DNA of 64,000 nt from Avena insularis (lineage: Eukaryota; Streptophyta; Magnoliopsida; Poales; Poaceae): assembly GCA_023614405.1 (NCBI GenBank), contig CM042689.1, positions 282,355,533 through 282,419,532 on the forward strand, in the 5' to 3' direction. Position 1 is the stretch's first letter. Each line of letters starts with the position of its first letter. Under the pieces are notes generated by a model. That model was not told the origin of the DNA. It worked only from the letters and a program-made list of their open reading frames with translations, and ran no database searches. The position numbers and the translations under genes are program-made. Positions 34,298 to 45,370 of this stretch are shown here, in pieces.

Positions 34298-36023
34298 TCA
34301 TTCCTCTGGTGTAGGAGACTTCGAGGTAACGTTGTCGGCCGCAGGAGAGCCATCTTGCCCATCAATAAAGTCGGCAGTCTTCAGGGACTCAGAGGAGTTG
34401 GCTTGTTTAGCGTCAATAATCTCAAGGGGCATAAAGGTGTTTGCATCCACCAAATGGGTGACCCTGGTGTCGTAGCCGGCGAGTGATGACCAGATAGCTC
34501 CATGATCGATCTTCTGTCCATCATCATCCACGTCCGGCAGGCCAGAGGTCACCGTGTCGATGTCGGCATACTCATAGTGATCCTTGAACATAGACAAAGC
34601 CATCCTTGCACCATCCCGGGTACATGAACCTTTCCAGCTTACTATACGCTCGGGGGCTTCGCGCAGGATCTCCGAGTACTTCATGAAAGAGTCTACTACC
34701 TTAATATTGATGACTAAGGGCTTGGCGATCTTCTTTGCTTGGGTGATGGTGGTGCTGATGAAGTTGCCGGCAAGAACCATGAATTCCTTTGGCGGAGGAG
34801 GATTATTGGTCAAACCAATAGGAGCTACATTTCCGACCATGTATTTGAGTACATGAGTTCGACACAACATAAGTTCAGAAGTACATGGTTTACATAATTA
34901 CAAGATGGAGAATGCTTACCAAAGATGCTATCCTCAGCTTGCTGGAGAATCTCCGCCATAGAATCCCATTCCATCTGGAGGGCCTTGTAAGTCTCAAGGT
35001 TGCGAGTATTTTTCTCGGTGGCAGCTTTGTTCTGCTCCTTGAGGATTACAATCTCCTCCTTAAGGCGGTTGATCTTCGTGTTTGTGGATTCTTGCACGGC
35101 AGCCAGTGCATCTTCATGCATCTTTAGCGCGTCAGTCCTCTCCTTCTTGAGGATTTTGTTCTTGCTATCCATATCTTGTATGTGCTTGGATTGCTCGACA
35201 ATGTCCTTGGCCTTGGCGATAGCTTCTGCAAGACGGATAAATGACAAAACACAATGAGTAGTCAGAAGTTAAAAACACAATAACAAGTTGAGGTTGAAAT
35301 TGAAAAGAAAAACAGACTCTTGCTCTTGGTGATTTGATCCTTCAAGAAGGCAGTTTTACCCTTTTCGGTTTCAAGATATGCACGCATCTTGTGGAACTTG
35401 TCATTGGTGGCTGTCCTCCGAGTATTCTCATTCTGCAAAAAATGACAAAGTTACTTAGTCTACTTGAAGCATCTAGCCGGATAAGTTTCCGCCTAGAAGC
35501 TTGGGGGGATACAGTACAAGTTTTTTAACTCAGTGCTATGCTTAGTCTTTCTTTAAGCATCTAGCTGGCACTAATTATGTTTCAACTAGAAGCTTGGGGA
35601 CTATAGTATTGAAAATTACAAACATTTTGTATGCTACTCTAAAAGTATCTAGTCGGTATAATTCATTCAAACTAAATACTTGGGGGATACAGTGCAAAGT
35701 TTCTAGCTTAGTCACTTATAGAGCATTCAGACACAAATACTATGGTTTTCCATCTAAATCCTTAGGGGCTATAGTGGGATACTACATATGAAATGCAAAA
35801 GGCATATAAAACTTACAAGTGCGATGATTTTGAGGTTGCTGGCGCTCTCAGAGAATATCTTGCTAAAATCAACAGTGTTTACACAAACGATCTCCGCTTT
35901 CTTGAGCAGATCCTCAAGGCCGCACGTGGGAGAAGTCGGCGCTGCACCAGGAGCCAGAGTCGAGCTACTCAGTGTAAGCACTGGATAGACAATCTTTGGA
36001 AGCTCATTTGGCGTCTGGGGAGA
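34298..36023 (-). pseudogene. Antisense ORF of element IV, 3' exons
   Basis: Minus-strand exons homologous to the 3' half of the antisense gene of element VI. The last exon (34824-34298) encodes NNPPPPKEFMVLAGNFI to SKSPTPEE. The intron 34919-34825 starts GTAAGC and ends TAG. The preceding exon (35230 to 34920) is a coiled-coil stretch (AKAKDIVEQSKHIQDMDSKN and RLKEEIVILKEQNKAA). Another exon lies near 35430-35311 (FHKMRAYLETEKGKTAF), preceded by TTTTGCAG. The exon 35980-35810 reads APGAAPTSPTCGLEDL and ASNLKIIAL. At 36023 the gene is cut by element VI and continues at 49280. Confidence 0.8.
35434..35800 (+). repeat. Tandem repeats with purine-tract-like motif, element IV
   Basis: Four imperfect units, with GGGGGGATACAGT, GGGGACTATAGT, GGGGGATACAGT and GGGGCTATAGT at about 35503, 35597, 35682 and 35765 (spacing 94, 85 and 83). 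Each is preceded by a CTAGAAGCTT/CTAAATACTT-like stretch. They fill an intron of the antisense gene. The plus-strand motif resembles the element's own purine tract (TGGGGGCTAC before 51525). Confidence 0.82.
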
Positions 36024-36560
36024 TATCGTGGTATTGCCGACAAGTACGCCATGGAGGGGTCCTCACAGTGCGTGTTTAGAGACGTGGGGTAAGGCGGACG
36101 GTTGACGGGTACGAGGTAACACAGCTTACCCAGGTTCGGATCCCACAACGGTGGCGGAATCCTACTCCTGCTATAAATCACTATAAGGGCAATACACCGA
36201 GTTACAGAGATAGGTTCGATGTGCGAGGTTGTATGAATCGATACTAGGTTGTGCCCTAAAAGCTCCCATAGGCCCGACTTACATAGTCGTCAGGTCCTAG
36301 GGTTACAGGGAAAAGTCCTAGCCGGACAGGTTACAGTGTCCTACACCGTCTATTACTAGTCTTGTGTATCTTGCACTCCGAGGCTCCGGGTACGCTGGTG
36401 ACTCCACCGTAGCCTTCCTTTATCTGGCATGGGCCTCCCTTATGGATCCATCTAACTGGGCCGCCCAGCAGGCCATAGGCCATGTTACCAACTATGGGCT
36501 ACCCGGGTTATCCGGATAAGTGACATGCTATGAGGATACCCATATAGCATATCCCCAACA
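36024..36560 (-). repeat. 3' LTR of element VI (537 bp)
   Basis: Element orientation: starts TGTTGGGGATATGC at 36560 and ends CCACGATA at 36024. Its partner at 48744 ends CATGACA, so the terminal CA has mutated. Same family as the LTRs of element IV. Confidence 0.93.
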
Positions 36561-36576
36561 GTAGCCCCCGGAGAAC
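36561..36576 (-). promoter_or_regulatory. Polypurine tract of element VI
   Basis: The minus strand reads TCTCCGGGGGCTAC directly before the LTR, the same core GGGGGCTAC as in element IV (51516-51524). Confidence 0.78.
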
Positions 36577-37007
36577 TCCGAGATCTTGCACCGTCTTGCA
36601 TTTTCAAATGAATGCTCCGTCTAGTTGGATGTCAGCAAATCGTCAAGCAATATCTTGTAGTCCTCCCAAAGAACCCTGCAAAACTTTCTCCGTATTCAAC
36701 TTGTAAGCCGAAGAAATGCTGAATCTTCCATCGTACACTTCCATAGTCGGATTAGATCCGTCTATGTCAGAATCTTCGATGTGACGGCTCATCTACCCAT
36801 GTCAGCTAGGACGGCGTAGGCTTAGGTCAGCGACGCCTCGTAACTCACACATGCAGAGAACGCAATCATGTCCGATTTTCCTGCGCAAGCGATACGAACC
36901 GTTTGCGGCGACGGTTGGAGACGTGGCGAAATTTCCGCGCACGTTCGCGAACACGTCGTCTACGCGGCAACCGTTCGATCAAGCTGCACGAATCTTGACA
37001 CCGAGGA

Positions 37008-37018
37008 TGATAAATAGT
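37008..37018 (+). promoter_or_regulatory. TATA-like box of the antisense gene, element VI
   Basis: GATAAATAGTA lies about 135 bases before the ATG at 37150. A CT-rich stretch (CTCCTCGCATCATC) and an AAACCCTAGC motif follow. The same order of motifs is found before the antisense ORF of element IV (minus strand, 51080 to 50950). Confidence 0.6.
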
Positions 37019-37149
37019 AACTGTGGGGAAATTTCCACTTTTTACCTCATTCTCCTCGCATCATCTTCTTCCTCCAGTCGCGTGTCTCCTCGAACTCTCA
37101 AAAAAACCCTAGCTTCCAATCTGCACCAGTCGCACCCAATCCTCACTCC

Positions 37150-40100
37150 ATGGCTAGCAGCAGCACTTCTCCATCAATGGCGGCATTGAGCGAAGCCGCG
37201 GCGAAGCCGGCGAGCTCCATCGTCATGCCTCCAGAGGGCCTAGTCATTCCCGCATCGGCGGTTATCGAGACCACCGGCGGCGACCTTAATGTGGCGGCGC
37301 TAGAGCCGTTGGAGGAGGAACCAGACTCGCACAAGGGCGACTGGCGTGGCTCGGATATCACCGACCGTTGACATCCAGGAGATGATCGCCGAGGGCTACC
37401 TCCCCGCGACGGAGGGGCTTGCCTGGCAGGCGGCGCTGGCCGGCGAGGTGACACCTACTCCCCAAGCCGGAGAAAAGGTGTACCTAAAAGCTCAACTGGT
37501 ACGCGGCGTCTCCCTACCCATCTCTAACTTCTTCCTCTCCGTCTTGAACCATTATAGGATCCAGCCCCACAACCTTTCCCTCAATAGTATCTTAGTGCTT
37601 AGCAACTACACGGCACTTTGCGAGGGATATCTAGGGATAAGGCCTAGGTTAGACCTTTTTGTGTACTTCTTCACCGTCAAACGTGAAGCCGGACATAGCA
37701 AGGAAGAGCTTAGGAACTGTGGCACCATAAGCTTCAAGATTCGACCTGGCCGGTGGTTCCCCGACATCGTCGGCCACGAGTTCTGCAATAATTGGCAACA
37801 GATGTACTTTTACGGCCCAGACATCCCTCTGGCTGGCCGACAAGTTACGTACCCGGACTTCGTTGACGGAGCCGCCGCTAAAGCCTCGTCATGGAGATCC
37901 CAAGCCTCTCTTCCCTCCGACCTCGACGCTTCTCGGGCCATAAGGCGGATCGAGTGGTTCGTAGAGACGGGTCTGACCGGCTTGGACCTAGCCATGTGCT
38001 GGTTCATCAGGCGAATCCAACCTCTGCAGCACCGCGCGAAGCTCATGCATGAGTATACCAGCGACAGAAGGGATAGTCTCCGCATGTTCGTGGACAACTT
38101 CTCGAGCGACTCCGTCAAGCTCCGCCTTAAGGACATCGTCAAGGTGAAGGACAAGAAGCGTGGCTTCACCATCACCTACGACATGTTCATAGACGGCAAG
38201 TGCCTAAAGGTAGGTATTTATTTTCCGTGTACGACATATACTCCAGTTCTTATGTCTTGCAAATATCATCTTATCTAACACGGTGATCTCTCACTTAACA
38301 GCTTAGCGATCTAGAGGAGGGCAACCTAGCTGCCCAAATCTACGATCCAACGATGAAGGAAGTCACGGTCGTGTCCGATGACGAGGCTCCGTTGGCGCGA
38401 AAGCGGAAGAGCTCCACCTCTGACGCTGCCGACGGAAGCAAGAAGAAGAAGATGGAGGGTGGAGCCTCCAAGAAGACTACCGCCGCCCTGGAGGCGGAAA
38501 AGAGAAAAGTTACTGGGATCCCCTTTGCCAAAGCGCCCCCACTTGTGTAAGCTTCTCATTTTCTGACATTGTCTATTTATCTGTCTTCCTCCTGTACTTA
38601 TGCATTTTGCACGTTTCAGGAAGAAAGCCATGACCAGCCTCAAGAAGAGCTCCAAAACATCGGAGGCTTCTCGAAATATGAAGGACATGCTGCATCGTGA
38701 CGCCTCCCCGCCATCGCCCCTGCTACTCCTGCCGTTAATCCCACGTCTGCCCCGACAAGCTCATAAGCTAAGGAAGCATCAGGCCCTTCCGCCATGGAAG
38801 TGGATTCTGGCGCCTCTACCAAACTCGCTGTTGTCGGCGAGCAGGCAACGCAGGAGAGCAGCGCTCAACAAATGGCTGAAGCTTCGGCTAAGGATGCCAT
38901 CGGTGGTGGCGAGGCGGATGTGGAAGCTGGTACTTCTGCCGTTGGAGGCGCCCCCGCACCCAAGAAAACCATAGTTTATCCGAATATAGTCTATCCGGTA
39001 CTTACACCGGGTAGAACTGCTTTGGTTCCTGGTGCGGCGCCGACATCTCCGACGTGCGGTCTAGAGGAGCTCCGCTGGCAAGCAGAAATCTTGGAAGGAA
39101 ATAGAGAATCATTTGCCAAGTTGCTGGCCGAGAGTGCTACGAACCTCAAGATCATCACACTTGTAAGTTTTCTTTGCCTTTTACATTTCATATGAGTATC
39201 CCACTGTAGCCCCCGAGTATGTAGACGGAAAAACCATAGGTTTTTGTATCTATATGCTCTAAGAGTGACTAAGTTAGAAAAAATCTCACTGTAGCCCCCA
39301 AGCGTTTAGATGGAATGAATTATTCCGACTAGATGCTTTAAGAGTAGCATACACAGTGTTTATAAATTTCCATACTGTAGCCCCCAAGCCTCTAGTTGTA
39401 ACTGAATTAGCTCCGATTAGATGCTTAAAGTAAAGCTAAGAAGATATTCGAGTTAAAAACTTTATAATGTAGCCCCCAAGATTCTAATCGAGAACTGAAT
39501 TAGTTCAGACTAGATGCTTAAAGAAAAGCTAAGCATATTGCTAAGTTAGAAACTCTCGCTGTAGCCCCCGAGCGTCTAGGTGGAAAATTTCCGACTAGAT
39601 GCTCCAAGCAGACTAAACAACGGTTAACTTTGTCCTTTTTTCCATAGAACGAGAATGCTCGGAGGGGCATGGCAAATGACCAGTACCAGAAGATGCGCGC
39701 TGATCTTGAAGCCAAAAAGGGTAAAACTGCCTTCTTGAAGGAACAGATCACCAAGAGCAAGCGTCTATTTTCTAATGCGCATTCCGACTTGGTTTTGTGC
39801 CTATATTCTCCGAGTACTCACAGTGTACTTTTCTTTCTCCGACATGCAAAAACCATCGCCAAGGCCAAGAATATTGTCGAGCAATCCAAGCACATTCAAG
39901 AGCTGGATAGCAAAAACAAGATTCTTAAGCAGGAGAGGAAGGACATGCTGAAAATGCATGAGGAGTCAATGAAGGCCTTGCAGGACTCCGCCACTGAGGA
40001 AATCAACCGCTTGAAGGAGGAGATCGCGATCTTAAAAGATTAGAAGAGAGCTGCCGATGAGCAGAATCACCGCCATAGCGAGGCGTAAAAGCTCCTCGAA

Positions 40101-40754
40101 CAAGAGAAACAATCCTTGGCGGACACCCTCTGGCAAGCTGAAGCCAGCATCTTCAGTAAGTTTTCTCCGTCTTGGATTTCTGCAGTCTGGATACTTTGAT
40201 TTATTAAACTCATGCGCTCCTTGTCGGAATTTTCAGCTCCAATGGGTTTAACCCGATCACCTCCTTCGACCAAGGAATGCATGGTTCTTGTCAGCAACTT
40301 CATCAACACCGCCATCACCCAAGCCAAGGAGATTGCCAAGCCCCTCCAGATACACATCAAGGCATCGGACTCGATGGCGAAGTACTCGGAGATTCTATGC
40401 CGAGCCCCTGAGCGTATCACAAGCTGGAAAGCTTCGTGTGCACAGGCTGGCGCGAGGATGGCGCTGTCAATGGTGAAGGCACACTACGAAGGTGCCGACA
40501 TCGACTCGGTGACCTCTGGCATCCCCGACGTTGACGATGATGGTAAAGAGATTAATCACGAAGCCATCTTGTCGTCACTAGCGGGCTATGACACCATAGT
40601 TGACGAGTTGGTGGACATCGACGTCTTCGTTCCCATGAACATCATCGACAGCGGCAACCAAGATTCTTCTGAGTCCCACCACAACGCCGACTTCGAGGGT
40701 GGCTATCCGGCTGGTGACGATGCTGCCTCCAAGTCGCCTGCGCCAAAGGAGTAA
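37150..40754 (+). pseudogene. Antisense multi-exon gene (Transposase_28-like domain) of element VI
   Basis: Runs opposite to gag-pol. ATG 37150 (context CTCCATGG). Exon 1 to 38209: N-terminal low-complexity part, then a Transposase_28-like 'putative gypsy type transposon' domain (YLKAQLVRGVSLPI, ILVLSNYTALCEGYLGIRP, GPDIPLAGRQVTYPDF, LAMCWFIRRIQPLQHRAKL). One extra T at 37366-37369 shifts the frame. Intron 38210-38301 (GT..AG). Exon 2 38302-38546 has a bipartite NLS-like KRKSSTSDAADGSKKKK. Intron 38547-38619. Exon 3 38620-39162 holds one more frameshift. Intron 39163-39647 is made of tandem repeats. Exon 4 from 39648 is a coiled coil (KHIQELDSKNKILKQ) with stops at 40041 and 40086. The last intron is 40156-40236. 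The last exon 40237-40754 ends SKSPAPKE. Function unknown. Confidence 0.82.
39205..39640 (-). repeat. Five tandem repeats with purine-tract-like motif, element VI
   Basis: TGTAGCCCCC starts at 39205, 39290, 39376, 39468 and 39560 (spacing 85, 86, 92, 92). Each copy is followed by a CTAG/TTTAG stretch and a TCCGACTAGATGCT-like block. On the element's own sense strand each reads GGGGGCTACA, the core of the real purine tract at 36561. The array fills intron 3 of the antisense gene. The matching array in element IV has four copies. Confidence 0.87.
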
Positions 40755-41268
40755 AAACAACTTTGTAATATTTGTTTCACCTTTGGTGTATATGCAGAAA
40801 AAACTTGTTGATGTAACTTAAGGCGGAAAATAATGGTTGTCTATTTCCTGCTTCTTAGGAACTAACTTCCAACATGTATATATTTTTTAAGCAGGTGCTG
40901 GCTTATCCATTACTTTGGTTCTTATGCTTGACTTTTCGTGAGTCGGAAGACTTATTGTCGGAACCATGCACTTAGGTGATGATGCCCAATGGCACCGTCA
41001 ATAACCTGGGCACAAAATCACCGACAATAAGTGTCAAAAGTCACTACTCCAGAATCCACATAAAAACGACAAAGAACGTGTAGACCAGAAAACTTAAGAT
41101 AACGCCCGTAGGCGGAATTTTCACAAGTGCAAACGCAAAGCTTGTGCATAAGGGTTTTACATGATCCAAAAATGAACACTAAAGTAGGTAAAAGACTCAG
41201 AAATATGAGTGAACCAGAGAGCTTTATTTCATTGATCATATAAGAGGTACACAATTAGATAAAAAATG
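40755..41268. other. Spacer between convergent antisense gene and pol, element VI
   Basis: About 515 bases matching 33780-34297 in reverse. No ORF recognised. Confidence 0.65.
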
Positions 41269-42410
41269 CTAAGTGTAAAAAGGACGTAGCTGTGCTATGT
41301 TCCATGGCCGATCAAGCTCCGGGTAGTCATCATCCGGGTCACGTCGCTTACGCTTATGATCCTCGTTGGGTCTATCCTTCAGTTCATGATTATCAACAAG
41401 GTAGTAAGACCCATTGAGTAGTGCCTTGCTTATGATGAACGGTCCTTCCCATGGCAGGGATAATTTGTGTGACTTCTTCTGCTTAAGTCGGAGCACCAAA
41501 TCCCCCTCTTTAAATGAGCGATGCCGAACGCGGCGACTATGGTGGCTGTGTAGCCTCTGCTGGTAGATGGCGGATCTTTGGCATGCTAAAACACGCTCCT
41601 CCTCGAGAAGGTCCACGTCTAGGCGTCTGGACTCTTCAGCGTCATCTTCATCATAGGCGGCAACTCTTGGTGCATCGTGAAGGATGTCGGAAGGCAGGAT
41701 GGCTTCTTCTCCATATACCATGAAATAAGGGGTGTAGCCGGTGGATCTGTTGGGTGTAGTTCGTAAACTCCATAGCACAGAAGGCAATTCTTCCGCCTAG
41801 GCTCCAGCTGCTCTATGTAGCGGTGCCTCAAGATTTGGCTTGATTCCCTGCAGAATTAATCCATCGGCTCGCTCAACCTGACCATTGGATTGTGGGTGTG
41901 CCACAGATGCAAGGTCAAGTCGGATGCCTTTCTCCCGGCAAAAAGCCTCCACTTCTCCGAGTGACAAATTGCTGCCATTGTTGGTGATAATGCTGTGTAG
42001 GAGACCAAATCTCACCACTAGATCCCGGACAAACCTGAGGCAGGTTCCCCATCAAGCTTTCTAATGGGTTTATCTTATGTCCATTTAGTGAATTTGTCAA
42101 CTGCTACGAGCAGATGCGTAAACCCACAAGGTGCCATCTGTAATGGTCCCACCATGTCTAGCCCCCAGACTGCAAACGGCCAAGTTATTGGTATTGTTCG
42201 TAGTTCTTCAGCAGGAACATGTGGTTGTCGGGCATAATACTGGCATCCCATGCATGTCTCAACCAACTTGTCGGCGTCCACCTTCGCGGTCAGCCAGTAG
42301 AATCCTTGCCGGAAGGCTTTCGCGACCAACGATCGAGGAGCGGCGTGATGCCCGCAATCTCCGAGATGGATTTCGCGTAGGATTTCCATACCTTCTAGCT
42401 GGGAAACACA
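41269..42410 (-). pseudogene. Tat-like integrase of element VI
   Basis: Zinc domain HLGDCGHH and CMGCQYY (42389-42230). Core: first Asp in WGLDMVGPLQ. The second catalytic Asp reads Asn (IITNNGSN, near 41980), while the Glu is kept (NGQVERADG). The C-terminal 172-codon ORF (41787-41269) is open and reads TTPNRSTGYTPYFMVYGEE, then LPWEGPFIISKALLNGSYYL and RPWNIAQLRPFYT. Frameshifts and stops separate the three pieces. Integrase would insert the cDNA; this copy lacks one of its three metal-binding residues. Confidence 0.88.
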
Positions 42411-44632
42411 CTATAGGTATACACCAGTAGTGCTCCTTTTGTAGAGTTTCCCATTAATTATGGTATAACCCTTTGCTCGTCGTACTATTCGCCGTATTTC
42501 GACTTCGTCGTCGGGCAAAGTTCCGTGTTCGAGATATTCCATGAACGGTTTTGTCCAAGCCGGAGGGACCTTAGTCACCATGTTGACGAAAGAGTCAGCT
42601 CTATCCAGGTTGTCGATGTCGGCTCCCTTCACAGATGGTGTGCGCGGGTGCTCTAGGAAAACTCCTGGCGGAATTTGCTTGCGCCTTGATCCAAGCTTAG
42701 ACAGCAGATCAGCCGCCTCGTTTTGTTCCCTAGGTACATACTTGACTTCGTAGCCCAAGAAGCTCTTGGCTATCTCGTCCACTTCGTCTCGATATGCCGC
42801 CATCATAGGGTTCCGCGCATTCCAGGTGCCAGCCACCTACTGGGCAACCAAGTCGGAATCTCCATAGCAAACTATGCGCTTGATGCCAATATCCTTGGCT
42901 ACGCGTAATCCGTGAATGAGCGCTTCATACTCCGCCATGTTGTTTGTAGCCTCGAAGTGGATCTGCAGAACGTAGTGTAGCTTGTCTCCTGTTGGTGACT
43001 GTAGAAATACACCAACCCCCGAGCCGTTGAGCATCTTTTATCCGTCAAAGTGCATCACCCAATACTCTGGTTCCGGCAACGGAGTAGCATCTGGCATCTC
43101 CATCCAATCTGCAACAAATCCGCCAAGGCTTATGACTTAATAGCGTCGCGTCTCTTGTAGGTGATCTCGAAGGTGGCAAGCTCAATGCCCCACTTCGCGA
43201 CCCTATCTGTAGCGTCACTGTTATTGATAATGTCGGGCAGTGGAGTCTTGCTCACCACTGTGATTGGGTGCTCCTGAAAGTAATGCCTCAGCTTCCGAGA
43301 AGCAAGGAATACTCCATAAGATATCTTCTCGTAGTGCGGGTAACGCTGCTTGGACTCCGTCAAGAACTCGCTCACATAGTAAACTGGTCGTTGAACTCCG
43401 TGCTCATAGCCAGGTTCCTGCCGCTCTACCACGACGACGATGCTAATTACCCGGTTGGTTGCCGCCATGTAGATTAACAGGGGATCTCCAAGTTCGGGTG
43501 ATGCAAGGATGGGCGCTGAGGAAAGAATCTCCTTGAGCTGCTTCAATGCTGCATCTGCTTCGTCCGTACACGTGAATTTGTCCGCCTTCTTCAGCAACTT
43601 GTACAGCAGCAGGGCCTTCTCTCCAAGTCAGCTGACAAACCGACTAACTGCTGCAACACAACCTGTTAGTCGTTGAATGTCCTTTAGGCATGTCGGACGG
43701 TTTATGTTTAAGATGGCCTTGATTTTCTCTGAGTTGACCTTGATTCCGCGTTGGGAAACGATGAATCCCAACAATTTGCCGACTGGAACCCCGAAGACGC
43801 ACTTCTTAGGGTGAAGCATCATGTTGTATTTCCGGAGATTATCAAAGGTTTCTTTTAATTCGGAGATTAAGTCATTTGACTTTTTATACATCACCGCGAT
43901 ATCGTCCACATAGGCGTGAACATTCCGACCAATTTGGTCGTGGAGGCAACGTTGCATTATCCGCTGGTACGTGGCACCTACATTTTTCAGCCCAAAGGGC
44001 ATCGTGACGTAGCAAAACGTGCCATATGGGGTAGTGAACGAAGTGGCCAATTGGTCCGACTTCCTCATCTTGATCTGGTGGTATCCTGAGTATGCATCGA
44101 GAAAACACAAAAGTTCCGAGCCAGCCGTCGAGTCAATGACTTGGTCAATGCGAGGCAAAGCAAACGGATCTTTGGGACATGCTTTGTTCAAGCCGGTGTA
44201 ATCAACGCACATTCTTAATTCATTGGTTCCCTTTTTGGGGACAAGTACAGGATTGGCCACCCATTGGGTGTGAAGGACTTATCGGATAAATCTAGACTTA
44301 AGTAACCTAGCTATCTCTTTGCCAATGGTGCGTCTCTTCTCATCTCCAAAGTGTCGTAGAGGTTGTTTCACTGGTTTACATTTTGGATCAATGTTTAAGC
44401 TGTGCTCGGCAAGTTCCCTAGGTACACCTTTCATGTTGGCAGGTTGCCAGGCAAAGATGTCCTTATTCTCACGGAGGAACTCGATGAGCGCGCTTTCCTA
44501 TTTGGGATCCAAGTTCGTCCCAATGGCGGTCACCTTGGAGGCATCGCCTACCACAAGTTCCACCGGCTTGGTCTCGATGGCGGCCTTGAACGCAGGAGCG
44601 GAGTCGGAGATCTGCTTCCTCGATGCGGGCAT
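42411..44632 (-). pseudogene. Tat-like RT and RNase H of element VI
   Basis: RT: PVLVPKKGTNELRMCVDY, FLDAYSGYHQIKM with the first Asp, and YVDDIAVMYKK as the catalytic site, then GKLLGFIVSQRGI and RLTGCVAAVSRFVS-stop (43630-43628). The RNase H-like connection (43597-43130) has DPLLIYMAATNRVIS and FEITYKRRDAIKS. The second RNase H (RVT_3-like, 43034-42411) has EATNNMAEYEALIHGL and EQNEAADLLSKLG. Stops such as the one before VLHTQWVAN (GAA to TAA relative to element IV) inactivate it. It keeps the 90 codons that element IV has lost. Confidence 0.88.
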
Positions 44633-45370
44633 CTATGAGTCATTGACCTTGCTCTGGATCTCTTTGAATTCTTTGTTGTATAGGACAGCTTCTGCAACAG
44701 CTGCTTCATTGATCTTGCAGTCCCTTGCCTTGGTAAAGCATCCGGATACAGTGATGACACCATTTGGTCCGGGTATCTTGAATTTGTTGTAGACGAAGCA
44801 TGGCTTGGCCATGAACATGTGTAATATGTCACGGCCGAATATGACGTGGTACACGCTCTTGAAGGGGACCACCTCGAAGGTTATGCGCTCTTGGCGGTAA
44901 TTATTAACATCGCCAAAGGCAACCTGAAGTGTAATGCACCCAAGGGATCGGGCATCCCGACCAGGAACTACGCCATGGAAGATGGTGTTGGTCTGCCTTA
45001 GGTATGCCTCCGTCAGGTTCATATTTTGCAGTGTATCCAGGTACATGATGTTGATGCTGCTTCCACTACCCACCATATACTTGGTGAACTCCACGCCGTC
45101 AATCAAGGGGTTGATGACCATGGCATACTGGTTCTCCGTAGGTATAAGGTCTGTGTGGTCCGTCCTGTCCCAAGTGATTGGAACTTTCGACCAGCGCAGG
45201 TACTGAGGAACTGGAGGGAGAGTAGCCATCAGGATCCTTAGAGAGGTCTTCTGTTGTCGGACGGTGGGGGTGCCAAGGAAAGTGTGGTAGACTGGAGCCT
45301 TCTTTGCGAAGGGGTCCTTTCCCTTGTCGTCGCTCTTGGCGGCGTGCTTGGGGTCAACGTCTTCGTCCAT
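44633..45370 (-). pseudogene. Tat-like protease of element VI, catalytic Asp lost
   Basis: Open for 245 codons: MDEDVDPKHAAKSDDKGKD, a linker, then the retropepsin domain. The active-site loop reads MVGSGSSINIMY, whereas element IV has MVDSGSNINIMY. The Asp codon is GGT (45070-45068). The rest of the fold is present (RDILHMFMAKPCFVYN). Without the Asp the protease could not cut Gag-Pol, so an open frame does not mean a working enzyme. Confidence 0.88.

Noticed and set aside
39205..39640. Possible CRISPR array because of regular 85-92 bp spacing
   Set aside because: Units are whole-length tandem repeats with drift, in a plant retroelement intron; no unique spacers.
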